DNA from: Vitis vinifera
Taxonomy: Eukaryota; Streptophyta; Magnoliopsida; Vitales; Vitaceae
Assembly (NCBI RefSeq): GCF_030704535.1
Contig: NC_081823.1
Coordinates: forward strand, 2,574,501 to 2,638,500
Direction: 5' to 3'
DNA length: 64,000 nt
Shown here piece after piece: positions 37,101 to 47,280 of the stretch. Made by a program: the position numbers and the translations under genes. Positions within the stretch are counted from its first letter, which is position 1. Each line of letters starts with the position of its first letter. Under the pieces are notes generated by a model. That model saw only the letters and a list, made by a program, of their open reading frames with translations. It made no database searches and was not told where the DNA came from.

Positions 37101-38732
37101 TCTGCAGGAAAAATAGTGGGGACGTTTGGACAACCATTCTGCTTTGTATTTCTGAGGCATCTCCGAGGATAATTAAAGGGCTAGAGCTTTCTGTACTGAA
37201 GCTTAAAGATACTTTCCTTTAAGTCTTGGTATTCATGAATTTAGATTCTTTAGATGGAAGGAAGCTTGTCTCTTCTTAACTTTGTTGATCAGAATGGGTT
37301 AGCCAAGGTTGCTGGCATTGCATTTTTGCCCTTATTTTATTTTATATTCTGATTAGCTTTGTTTGGGCTTTCTTTGTATACATCCTGGGTATAGGCTTTC
37401 CCACCCTTTAATGGTGGTTTAATAAATTGTCTTTTTACTTATTAAGAAAAGAAAGAGAAAAATGAATCTTCAGTATCTCTTGGTGGTAGTCTAATTTATA
37501 TGGAATCTTGTCGTCGAATCTGAGGCTTATCATCTTGCTTCTGTTTTATTTTGCTGTCAACAACCATATCCATTCCAATCCAACCCCACTACTTGGCCTA
37601 AAGAGACACTACTTATCCAAAGGCGAGCATCTTTATCGGTTGTCAAATTGTCGTCCTTCATGGATACCAGCTGAGCAGCAGTTTGTTGGTATTCAAGCTT
37701 TTGGTGTCATCCCATGGAATGGGATAAATTTTAGCTAAACGTTAGATGCTGTTCTGTTTGATTATTTGATGGTAAAGGCCATCTTTTTGCATTCTGTTGG
37801 CAATGTAAACTCACTGATTGTTCCCTCAAACAGGTGTACATATATTCTAGTGGTAGCAGGTTGGCTCAAAGGCTTCTATTTGGATACACAAACTATGGGG
37901 ACCTAAGAAAATATTTATGTGGATTTTTCGACACTACAGTGGGGTAAACTTTGTGACTTGCAGTAAACATGATTCTGTGTTTAAGATTCTCCTCAAATAC
38001 TACCTAGTTTAATTCAAGTAACCTCTCTCACTTTCTCTCTGTCATGCAGGAATAAAAGAGAAACAAAGAGTTATGTTGAAATCACCGAGTCAGTGGGAGT
38101 TGATAAGCCATCGGAGATTTTGTTTGTGACAGATGTCTATCAAGAAGCTGTTGCTGCAAAGGCAGCAGGTAATTAGTAATTTGGTATCCTGCAGTTTCTT
38201 TTTCTCAAGATTGCTGCTCAGGGAATTCTACAAATAAGATAACACAATCCTTGAATAATATCTATATACACCTGAAACCTTCAATACATTTAGATGCTTT
38301 CAGAACTCTTAACTGAAAATGAGATCAGGTTTTGTTTAACATGGAAATTGACTCATTTCACTGTGTCACAACGCATCATTTAACTACCCAATTTGATAGT
38401 TTAATGTTGCAACATCACTGCAATTACCAAAATAAAATAGAAGTAAGGTCATCCTTTAAAATCCAAGTACTTCACGGTTCTGTTTATCACAGATTACTGA
38501 GAAAGTAGTTAAACCACGCCGCGTAGTGATTAAAATTTTTAGCCTGTTACGTTCCTGAGATAAAGAAAAGGAGGGAAAAAAACCGTTTGTTGTTCTGATT
38601 CGTCTTTCAGACTGATATTTCAATATTTACCCATTGGCAGGGTTGGAGGTGATAATCTCTATTCGACCAGGAAATGGACCTCTTCCAGATAATCACGGGT
38701 TCAAGACAATCACATCTTTTTCAGACATTTGA
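27024..38732 (+). CDS. DEP1: Bifunctional methylthioribulose-1-P dehydratase / enolase-phosphatase E1 (methionine salvage)
   Basis: Exons are 27024-27240, 28116-28252, 29785-29880, 30986-31105, 31644-31733, 31885-32049, 32276-32431, 34253-34402, 34479-34580, 37834-37943, 38050-38168 and 38641-38732, giving 517 aa. All introns read here are GT-AG. The N-terminal half is MtnB, a class II aldolase-like dehydratase, with metal-site histidines in HSH (130, 132) and NHG (H205). The C-terminal half is MtnC, a HAD-type enolase-phosphatase, with DIEGTT (D281, E283), the SSGS motif (416-419) and the FVTD acidic motif (D476). Together they convert methylthioribulose-1-phosphate to the acireductone in the cytosolic Yang cycle, which recycles methionine after ethylene and polyamine synthesis. 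The fusion is normal for plants. An upstream in-frame ATG at 26943 could add 27 residues. Introns 1 and 9 are expanded by repeats. Confidence 0.96.
27350..28100 (+). repeat. Degenerate ~41-bp minisatellite filling DEP1 intron 1
   Basis: About 18 head-to-tail copies of a unit of roughly 38-45 bases run through most of the intron. Each copy shows TATGCTCAATTGG, then GTTTTGATTTCTGGG, then TATTGTTTATT. Copies differ by point changes and small indels, so the array is old. ORFs across it are by-products of the repeat. Confidence 0.85.
28690..28860 (+). other. Possible LINE ORF2 relic in DEP1 intron 2
   Basis: A short plus-strand reading contains FKVHEK and [13 protein letters not shown], which faintly resembles the FKVGxGxxVxFWxDxWxG block of plant L1 ORF2 proteins. 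There are stops and frameshifts and no clear ends, so this is a weak call. The rest of intron 2 (28253-29784) shows nothing I recognise. Confidence 0.3.
31113..31146 (+). repeat. (CT)17 microsatellite next to the exon 4 donor of DEP1
   Basis: A pure 34-base CT run starts seven bases after the GT donor at 31106. It is likely polymorphic. Confidence 0.95.
35146..35441 (-). mobile_element. 5'-truncated LINE fragment with perfect 20-bp TSD
   Basis: The fragment matches the 3' end of the 11965-18165 LINE family, including the coding remnant [18 protein letters not shown]. It is flanked by identical 20-bp copies at 35126-35145 and 35442-35461. It lies antisense in DEP1 intron 9. Severe 5' truncation is typical of LINE copying. 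Confidence 0.9.
36240..37450 (+). pseudogene. Decayed plus-strand L1 ORF2 3' end, split by a nested insertion
   Basis: Reading frames resemble the C-terminal part of L1 ORF2: [13 protein letters not shown], then DWNLRF, then the zinc-binding [14 protein letters not shown] block (about 36988-37030), then [14 protein letters not shown] (about 37180-37222). A 3'-UTR-like tail with TTTAATAAATTG ends near 37450. Stops and frameshifts are common. The stretch is interrupted by the fragment at 36411-36749. It sits in DEP1 intron 9, sense to the gene. Confidence 0.65.
36411..36749 (-). mobile_element. LINE 3' fragment nested inside the older L1 relic
   Basis: A T-rich start and an ACGAGATATGTATATATT-type 3' UTR in antisense mark a truncated LINE tail. 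The flanks GTGGTTTTGGACATT (36396-36410) and GTGGTTTTGGAGATT (36750-36764) form a 15-bp target duplication with one mismatch. Removing the insert rejoins the L1 reading around DWNLRF. Confidence 0.7.
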
Positions 38733-40214
38733 GACTAGATATGTTTGTATTTAAGCTTCTATGAAATGTGACATAATTATTACCGACAAACACGCAGATA
38801 AATACGCAAAATTTCCAACTTTGGAATAAATCGTTGACCAGAGCTTTTGTATATTGTCGCTGTTCCTTTGGTGTTTTGTTAATTCGAGATTAATCAGTGG
38901 ATTAGAGGATGTTTCAGTGAATGAGGACTCAAAAGTTTGTGTATGAGCCCTATTAGGTGGGTAAGTTGAGTCTGGATTTTCTTGAAGGTGGATCTTAGAA
39001 TTGCATAGTGGTATCTGGGTTCTGCTTCATTTGCTCTTAACATTTAGTATTTATGACAGTTTGGTATCCCACAATGTAATATGGCGCTCAATACTGAAAA
39101 TTCAGCTAAACTGCTACTGGGTCTGGTTCAGACACACTGACAGAACAGGTTTAGAAAGAAGAGAAGTGAAAAAGCCATCTCACATTCTCTCTGCTTTTGT
39201 TATTTTGATCAGAGCCCCTTTATTGCTTTCTTTAAGTTCACATTTTATCAGGGCTGATGTCCTTGACAGAAAAAAAATAGCCACCTGCATTAGGGTACAG
39301 CAATACAAAGCTGTGTTTAAAGAACCCCGACTTTTACTTCTTTCTTGCAAGAAATCTTACCATATCTATTATTAGATGCCATAAATATCCAAGGATACCC
39401 CAAGTGCATCTCTATGGTGTATACCCTAAAGAATGTAGTAGGATTTCTGCAGGTATGCAGTATGAAACAGGACCCTCCTTCCTGGAGAACACCAGGGCAC
39501 ATTGTGAGGGGAATTTGACTCAATTGAGCTGTAAGTTGAGAGGGCAGGACCACAAAATTGCATAAAATTCAAAACCGCAGCAGGGTGTAAGAAATGAGAC
39601 CATCTCATCAGGACCTTCCTATTTTGTTTTTGGTGGTAGGAGTCTAATCACAAGGAATTTTCAAATTTGTTTTTGGTCATAAGGGTCACCTTACAAGGGA
39701 CCCATTACCCTTTAATAGGGCTAGACCCCTCTTTCCCACATGCACCAAAAAAATTGAAGAAAAAATTGGACATCTCCACATCATTGAGCACAGTCTATTC
39801 CATTATGCCAGTAAATGCAGCCCAACCCACTACCCATGACTCCCATCAGTTCAAACCATTAAGACCATTTCAAACAGTAAAAGTAAACTGACTTTGTTGA
39901 AAACACAAGATGAGAAGGAGAGAGAAAGAGAAAGAAAAGGACAAAGAAAATTTCTCACAAAATCCAGGGAAAAAAAAAAAAAATGCATCCATGGGAATAT
40001 TGAGAATTAGGGAGAGAAAGTGAAAGAAAGAAAGAAACCCAGAAGAGAAAGCCCACCTTAAGAATTCTATCTCCATATTGTTCGTACTTGTCAATGAAAA
40101 ATCAAACAAAAGAGGAGAGAGATCAAATTGTACAATTGCAGCAAGATCTCTACCTGCCACTGCAAATCATCCAACAACTCTCAATTACAGTCCCCCCCAA
40201 ATTACACCTCTTCT
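38733..40214. other. Convergent intergenic region: DEP1 3' UTR and VQ gene 3' flank
   Basis: The stretch contains the 3' ends of two convergent genes. ORFs of 60-125 codons here lack family features. A purine-rich GAGAAAG-type run at about 39910-40040 is the only compositional oddity. Confidence 0.5.
38825..38830 (+). terminator. Putative polyadenylation signal of DEP1
   Basis: AATAAA lies 92 bases after the DEP1 stop codon. It is assigned by motif and distance only. Confidence 0.45.
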
Positions 40215-40847
40215 TCAAGAAGACGACCCGGAAACTCGAGGGGAGGTCACCGGAAACAGCGGCAGAAGCTGAGGCTCAGAGTCCCTAGGGGTGGACATGG
40301 GTGAAGGGTGGAGGTAGAAGCCCTTCTCAGCTATGGCTTTCTCTTCTGAGGACTTGTTAAAGGGGTCTTCCGTCAATGGTGTAACTGGGCTGAGCACAAG
40401 CTTCGGAAAATCCAGCAAACTGGGGGACAAGATCTCAGGTTTTCTAGGCGAAAACCCTGAATTATTTTGCACGTAGCCATGCACCAGAGGGTTGATCATG
40501 AGGCCGTTCTTGAGCTGGCTCCTCCTCTCATACAGCTTGAATCCTTGCTTCTTCTGTCCAGTTCTGATGGGTGGTATGTTGCAGGCCTTCGTGGGTGGAT
40601 CTTGGGTTGGTTTGGAGGATCCAGTGAGCCTCTGAACCACCTGTTTGAAGGAGTTGGCATCAGCTTGGACAAAGGTTGTTGGGTAAGGATTGGAATCTGA
40701 TCTAGAGATGGGCTTCGGGGTCAGTGGTGGGGTTTGAATTTGGAGGCCGGTGCTGTTACTGCTGCTGCTGCAGTTGCTTCCATTGCTGTTTGGAGAGGTT
40801 ATGGGAGATGTTTTTTCTCTGTCTTGAGTTTTTACAGTGTTCTCCAT
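40215..40847 (-). CDS. VQ-motif protein, VQ4/MVQ1-like
   Basis: This intronless 210-aa ORF carries the VQ motif F67-K-Q-V-V-Q-R-L-T-G76, which binds WRKY transcription factors. The Ser/Asn-rich N-terminus has several SP/TP sites (for example S18-P, T40-P, T43-P), and the C-terminus ends in a LPLFPVTSPR block. These are hallmarks of the MAP-kinase-targeted VQ group (Arabidopsis VQ4/VQ13/VQ31/VQ33). Such proteins are nuclear; phosphorylation by MPK3/MPK6 changes their stability and releases WRKY activity in immunity. That role is family knowledge and the placement in this subgroup is from memory. The lack of an intron is usual for VQ genes. A GA/CT microsatellite lies in the presumed 5' UTR. 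The start is the only ATG upstream of the conserved N-terminal blocks. Confidence 0.92.
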   Translation of the reverse strand: MENTVKTQDREKTSPITSPNSNGSNCSSSSNSTGLQIQTPPLTPKPISRSDSNPYPTTFVQADANSFKQVVQRLTGSSKPTQDPPTKACNIPPIRTGQKKQGFKLYERRSQLKNGLMINPLVHGYVQNNSGFSPRKPEILSPSLLDFPKLVLSPVTPLTEDPFNKSSEEKAIAEKGFYLHPSPMSTPRDSEPQLLPLFPVTSPRVSGSSS

Positions 40848-40868
40848 TGATGGGTCTCTGCAACTCCC

Positions 40869-40873
<5 letters not shown>

Positions 40874-40927
<54 letters not shown>

Positions 40928-40928
40928 G
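40874..40928. repeat. GA/CT microsatellite in the VQ gene 5' UTR
   Basis: An almost pure AG run with one interruption (GAAAGAG near 40911) lies 27-81 bases upstream of the VQ start codon; on the gene strand it reads CT. CT runs are common and often regulatory in plant 5' UTRs. GAGA-binding BPC proteins are candidate readers, by inference. Confidence 0.9.
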
Positions 40929-42832
40929 AGGCTTTGGGTGGAGAAGAAGAGATGGATGAGTGAAAAACAAGGCTTTGATGAGGAGAAAGGTTGTTGCCTA
41001 TTGGCTTTTGTTTTGTTGTGCTGCACACACTCTCTCTCTAGACTCTCTCTCACTAGACGCTTGTTTGTCTTTGCTTTTCTTTTGTGGGGTCATGTCTTCG
41101 AAGAGGCACTGATTGGTTGCTGAGAAAATTTTCAACGATTTTTTGGATCATGAATATGAAATGGGTCATATTACATAAGTTGAAATGTTCCATTCAAATT
41201 GCTTCCATATTTTCCTCAATAAAACTACTTTTTTTTATAAAAAAAAAAAGTATTCTGTTTTTTATATTCCTTCTGGAATACCCTTGCTATTTCTAGCATT
41301 AAATCTTAGTATATTTGAAATATTTTTTAAATTAAATCATATTATTTTTCATTTTAACACCTTTTAAAAAAATATTTTACAATTAGTGAAAAATCAAATG
41401 ACATGTCTCAATTTATAAACCAAAAAAAAAAAAAAAATCAATTTAACCAAGCATTGGATTTTTATTTTTTTTTTAATTTTTATTACTTTGACGTTGTAAG
41501 CATTGACTTCAGAGCCCTAACTGCAACTGTGGAAAACTATTGTGGCCTTTTTGTGCATGTGTGATGGGATAGAAGACCATAAGATTAGAAGAAATAGGGT
41601 AGTTAATGCCAGTGAGGTGCACTGCCCAATCAAATGGGCTGCAAAGTGGTTGAGGAGCCGCCTCCACTACACCCCCTTTTTCCTCCCATGTATGCTTAAT
41701 ATCTAACTCAACTATATGCTCTCTGGGTCCCGCATGGACCTTCGTTTCTTCGTACCCAAATCCTATTATCCATCTATGTTACATACTTACATGTATCATC
41801 CTTGATCTCATTATTTTATATCTTAATTTTATAGGTTAGTCCGATAATAAATATCCTATATCCTAAGTCAATAAAATCGTCTACTAATATATAAATGGTT
41901 TATATTTCATAGTATATCATCAATAATTCATATTAAATTTTGAGATACTAATTTGAGACCTTAAATTTTTATCGTTATATCGGGGTTTGACTCGGGTTTT
42001 CTTTTGATGGAAGTCATTGCTAACTTGACTCTTGTGGGTTTCTTCATTTGTATCTTTTTTCATTTTTTGTTTCTTCTCTAAAGTCATTTTCTTAGCGGCT
42101 CAATCAATTAATTATAAGATACCATTAACTGTATGTGTGTTATCAATATATTTTTTTTACGTATGACTTGTTGAGATATAAACATTTCCCAATTCCCTTT
42201 CTTTTCCTTTTTCTTTTTCTTGGAAAGAAGTCACTTTCTTTGTCCCATTTGACAAATTTTTTGACATTAAATTGAATCACAATCATTTCTTTTTTTAAGT
42301 TTCCGAAAATGACATTTTTGTCAATTAATTTTTTTTTTTTACAATCACCGGCCAAGAACTCTAAAGAAGAGTTTATAAAAAGTTGTATTATTAATTTTTG
42401 ACTAAGCAAAATAATATAATTTTATGGGTAATTCAAAATGAATTCAAGTTATGTTTTTCGAGAAAATAATTATCAAATATGTTCTTATAAAAAGGATAAT
42501 TGTTAAAATATTATCAAATAAAGTAATTATGATTTTATACTACTTGGAATGATCTCATATTGAAAAATTCTCGAGTATCGGTATTCGATGAGGGGTAACA
42601 AATGTTAAATCAAAAGGTATATAATAGATTAATATGAACAACATAAGGTCTAGCTAGTGGTTTAGTTTTAATATCGATGTTAGTATAAAAATATAAAGAA
42701 AAAAAAAATAAAAAATTAGAATAGAGATGCTCCAAACACTTTGGTTGAGTCAAGTTCTCTCAAAAAATGTTGTTCCATGTCCACATTGGCTATAGAGTAT
42801 AGAGGTTCTTGTATATATTTACATGTAGGAAA

Positions 42833-42856
42833 AAGAAGAAGAAGAAGAAGAAGAAG
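42833..42856. repeat. (AAG)8 microsatellite
   Basis: A pure trinucleotide run within an AG-rich stretch. Confidence 0.85.
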
Positions 42857-43547
42857 AGAGAAAAAAAAGAGGTATGAGAATCCAATTCTCATGTATGTTG
42901 GAAAGTGAAGAAAGAGAAGAGGAGGGTGGGGACCTAATGTCCATGACATATTACTACAAAAGGAATTGCACCATCTCATGATTCTCATTCCAAATCATTG
43001 TGGTGTGGATTTTTGAGTTCCTAACAAACCCCATCAACAACGGCTTGAATTTAGTGCCCAATTTGATAATAGCATGCCAATTCACTTTTATTTTTTTAGG
43101 GTACAAAACATTAAAAGTACTTTTCCACTTGTTGAGACAAGTAACCAATTGGAAAAAACCTCAAATATCATACAAGGGTCATCCCCAAGTTTTAGTATCA
43201 ACTAATAGATTTTAATTTACAATATATAAAATTTTAGGAAGTTTTTAAAAATACTTGTTAAAAAATAGTTGTCGAAAACAATTCTTAAAAACGATTCTTG
43301 ATTATTTGTTATTTTTAATAACAAAATTATATTAAAACAATTTAAATACAAAAAATAATTTTTTGACATATTCTTTGTAAAGGTGTTACCCATTTATGCA
43401 TAATATAAAAGTTTTAAAAATATTTTCTATATTTTCAATTGTTGTAGACACTATGTTAAAAATAATTAAAAATACCTGAAATTTGAGTAGACCTTAAAAC
43501 AATTTAAAAAAAAAAAATTTATAAAGAAAAATTTATGTAGTTAATGG

Positions 43548-44245
43548 GTTTTAATATATAATTCGAATTATTAATAACCCTTCATATTTTTATCACATTA
43601 TTATTAGTCAATTTTTCATATTCATGTCATATTTATCGTACTTAAAACATTTTTTATATCTTAGTTATGTTCTTTGTATTTAGTCATATTTTTATTCAAC
43701 ACAAGTATTCAAATAAGATTAGATGAGAATTTATTATTGAAAATATTATTTGATATGATAGATTGACACTGACCCAATATATTAAAACTTAAAATAAAAT
43801 GATTTTAATGAATAATTCGAGTCATTAATTACCCTTCATATTTTTTATCATATTATTATTAGTCAAATTTTCATATTCAGGTCATATTTATTATATCTGT
43901 AACATCTTTAATATATTATTGAAAACAATGAAAAGTATCATCTGATAGGATAGCTGATACCGACCCAATATATTAAAACTTAAATTAAAGTGATTTTAAT
44001 GAGTAATTTAAGTCATTAATAACTCTTCATATTTTTATCATATTGTTATTAGTCAAATTTTCATACTCACATCATATTTATCGTACTTATAACATTTTTT
44101 ATATCTTAATTATGTTCTTTATATTTAATCATACTTTTGTTTTGAATAAGTATTATAATAAGATTAGATGAGAATCTTTAATGTATTATTGGAAAGTAGT
44201 ACTTGATACAATAGACGACACTGACCCAATATAACAAAAATTAAA
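43548..44245. repeat. Three tandem copies of a ~190-255-bp AT-rich unit
   Basis: Copies start near 43548, 43802 and 43992. Each contains TTTTAAT...ATAATTC.A.TCATTAAT, then CTTCATATTTTTATCA, then TTAGTCAAATTTTCATA, and ends with GACACTGACCCAATATA or close variants. The middle copy lacks an internal ~70-base block. It is not coding. Confidence 0.85.
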
Positions 44246-44861
44246 AAAGGAAAAAATCACTAATCAAGGTGTTTCCATCAAAAACCATTTCCTCTTCTTC
44301 TTATTTATTTTATTTTATTTTTATGAAAAAAAAAGGGTGTTACGTCATACCTTTATTTATCATTTTCTAGATGTTTTATGTCAAAAGTTGATTCCATCCA
44401 TCTTTTTACCCTTTGAAACATCCCACATGTGTATATCGATTATATTAATAAATACATAGCGATGGATCCTAGAAACTTCCCGCAATCAAAGAAACAAAAG
44501 ACAACAAAAACTGAGTCGTATTTATTTAGGAAAGTGTCTTTGAACTATCATAAAAGGGTACTAAAAACTCTCCAAATAGGGTTAGATGTTGGTCATCCAT
44601 GGGGGGAATTCTTTATAGGCAATAATTGGTGCGTAGAGAATTTGAACTGAAATTATAATAATGTTAAAGCCTTGTTTGGCCGGCTTGACTAAAGGTGTTA
44701 AAACAATGTTAATAATGAGGTGTCACTTTGGTGGTTCTTATGCAGTGAATAGTGACAACATGAGGAGAATCCTCCTTTGATATTTGCTCGCCTTGTAGGG
44801 TCCGTCCTACTCATCATGTCTCACCATCACCCAACTTGGTCAAGCCCCATGGTCGGGTTCA

Positions 44862-44887
<26 letters not shown>
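44862..44887. repeat. 26-base poly(C) tract
   Basis: An uninterrupted run of 26 C sits in otherwise AT-rich DNA. Length calls for such tracts are error-prone in assemblies. Confidence 0.9.
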
Positions 44888-44893
<6 letters not shown>

Positions 44894-46285
44894 TTCATCA
44901 ACCACTTCATCCATTCAATTCCGTTCCGATTTTGATTTAGTATGATGATACAATGGTTCGGACAAAATATGGGATCAAATATTGTCTCGAGTTGATTGGA
45001 TTGATTTAACCAATCCATCCATTCAATGAGTCTTGTTTGATTAACCCATTTGAATATTGTTTAGGTGGGTCTAAATAAAGTATCTTCCATAGAACACTTA
45101 TTTTTGTAAGGGGAGAAGTTTTTTGGGTGCAATAGTCAATCTTATAGCTCTCCATTTTTATAATATGTAACCTATTAATAAACCACCATACTATAGACTA
45201 TGTTTGGTTCTTTTAAAAAAGAAAAATTTAATGATTTGTCATAAAAAATACATGGAAGGAAGTCATGCAAATTAAAATTAGTTAAAAATTTATGTAAATT
45301 TAAATTATATAATTCTCATATGAAAGGGTAAAAATAAGTAAAATGAGTTTAAAGAAATATATAAAAATGATTTATTAATATTAATGTTATATTTGGCTTT
45401 GAAAATTTTGAGGAAAGAAAAAAAGATTAAATTTAATAAAATCTTTTTATATGTTTTTTCATGGTACTAAATTTACTTTTTATATATATATAAATTAAAT
45501 AATTTAATTATATATGATTTTATTTTTTATTTTTTAATATTAAACTATATGAGAAAATAATTTTCTTTAATATTGTTTTTTTATTTTTTTCCCCTCTTAG
45601 TCTTTTTTAAGCCACATAAATCTAATTTTTATTTTCTTTTCCTTATTTTTTTCTTCAAAATATTTTATTTTTCTATTTCAAATCATAACCCATTAAGCCA
45701 TCCTCAAAAACTTTGAGATATATGTGAATACAAAGCATTTGGCACCATAATTTTAACTTTAGAATCACTTTCATTTGGGGTTCTTTCAAAATGTAATAGA
45801 GCATGTATGTATTGGAAATCATGCCATAGATATAATGATTAAAGGAAGGCTTCATAGCAAAGCATACTAAGGTATATATATATCTTCCTACTACCCTTGG
45901 TTCCATCCTCTACTTGCAAAGAAAATGGTTAAAAAAACTAAAAAGGTTGCTTGGAATTCATTTTCTTGACAACCAAACAAAGCTCCCACTTCCCTTTTCA
46001 CTAAAAAAAAAAAACTCTTTGGGATTAGGGGTCTGCAAATGGAAAGAAATAAAATTTCCCTTTTTGACAATCCCAAAAAATTTAGACATTTCTATTTTCA
46101 TTTTCTAGATTTATTAGATTTGATTTTTTATTGGAAATTTAAATAAATTTAGATTTATTCGGGTAAAAATATATATATATTTGGATTTTTTTTATAGAAA
46201 TGGAATGGTAAGGAGAAAAGCAATTAAGAAAGCTTTATAGGTTGGTGTGTGACATGGAATGGCCTTGACTTTGTCTCCTACAACA

Positions 46286-46462
46286 TTTATTTTTGGATGT
46301 GTGAGAGAGAGAGAGGGGGAGACGGAGAGAGGAGAGAGGAGAGAGGAGAGAGGAGAGAGGAGAGAGGAGAGAGGAGAGAGGAGAGAGGAGAGAGGAGAGA
46401 GGAGAGAGGAGAGAGGAGAGAGAGAGAGAGGGAGAACGTTTATTTTTGGATGTGTGAGAGAG
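46286..46462. repeat. GGAGAGA heptamer array flanked by a direct repeat
   Basis: About 14 near-perfect copies of GGAGAGA (46324-46420) lie between two copies of TTTATTTTTGGATGTGTGAG, at 46286 and 46439. The ORFs across it (Arg/Glu repeats) are artefacts of the 7-base period. Confidence 0.9.
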
Positions 46463-47015
46463 GGAGAGAGACACTAGGGTCTTTGTCCATGAGTCAAGTC
46501 AAAGCAGCATGGCCCCACACTTCATGTATTGCTCCAACTATGATATTAATGATCCAACAGCCTGTAAAAGAGGAAGAACAAAATGACCCACAAAATGCAA
46601 AAACACCTCATTAAAGAAACTCTTCTATTTGACTTCTTTTCCCAATTTTCGCAAATTCTTGGTACCCATTGCTTCAAAATTTTGCTCTATTGAAAATGTT
46701 TCCTCTATATAACATTTTTTGTTTGAATTTATTCATTAATTATTATTATTTTTTATTCTAAGTCATTAAACATTAGAGTCTATATCAAAACATTTTCCAA
46801 AAATAGGTTTTTTAAGAATAAATATTAAAAACGATCATTACTTGTTTTTAAAAAATTCTGTTTGGAAACTTAAATATAAAATACCGTTTTTTCAGTTTAG
46901 TCTCTATGAAAGTACCATACACTTATATACAATATAAAAATTTTAAAATATTCTCTATATTTTCAATTATTACTCAAAATAATATAAACAAATAATTAAA
47001 AATATAACATGAGAA

Positions 47016-47156
47016 TGCATTTGATATGATAATATTTTTACTTTAATAAGAGTTTTGAGTGGAAGTGTTTTAAATAAAAGTTTTTTTTTTTTTTTTAAGA
47101 GAATCACTTATTAAGTGTTTTTTTTTATAAATATTTTCTAAAATCATTGTCAAACG
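47016..47156. mobile_element. Hairpin MITE, copy 1
   Basis: The ends GCATTTGATATGATAATAT and TAAAATCATTGTCAAACGG are imperfect inverted repeats, and the inner part also folds (AAGTG...CACTT). This matches the common plant hAT-type hairpin MITE pattern with ATTTGRYA ends. Confidence 0.55.
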
Positions 47157-47168
47157 GACTGTAAGAAT

Positions 47169-47280
47169 ACATTTGATAGTAATTTTGAAAAGTATTTTTA
47201 TAATTTTTAATATTTGAAAAGTAAAAATCTTTAAGTGTTAAAAAAACAAAAAACACTTCCTAAAATCATTGTCAAATACG
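47169..47280. mobile_element. Hairpin MITE, copy 2, directly adjacent
   Basis: It starts ACATTTGATAGTAATTTT and ends AAAATCATTGTCAAATACG, which are inverted repeats of each other. It shares its right end with copy 1 (CTAAAATCATTGTCAAA), suggesting tandem insertion or duplication. Confidence 0.6.

Noticed and set aside
39001..39375. 124-codon plus-strand ORF downstream of DEP1
   Set aside because: It lies in a convergent 3' region and has no domain, signal or codon pattern suggesting coding.
40724..40963. Plus-strand ORF over the VQ gene start and GA repeat
   Set aside because: It is antisense to a well-supported VQ protein and extended only by the microsatellite.
46249..46614. 121-codon ORF rich in Arg and Glu
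   Set aside because: It is produced by the GGAGAGA heptamer array, which stays open in several frames on both strands.
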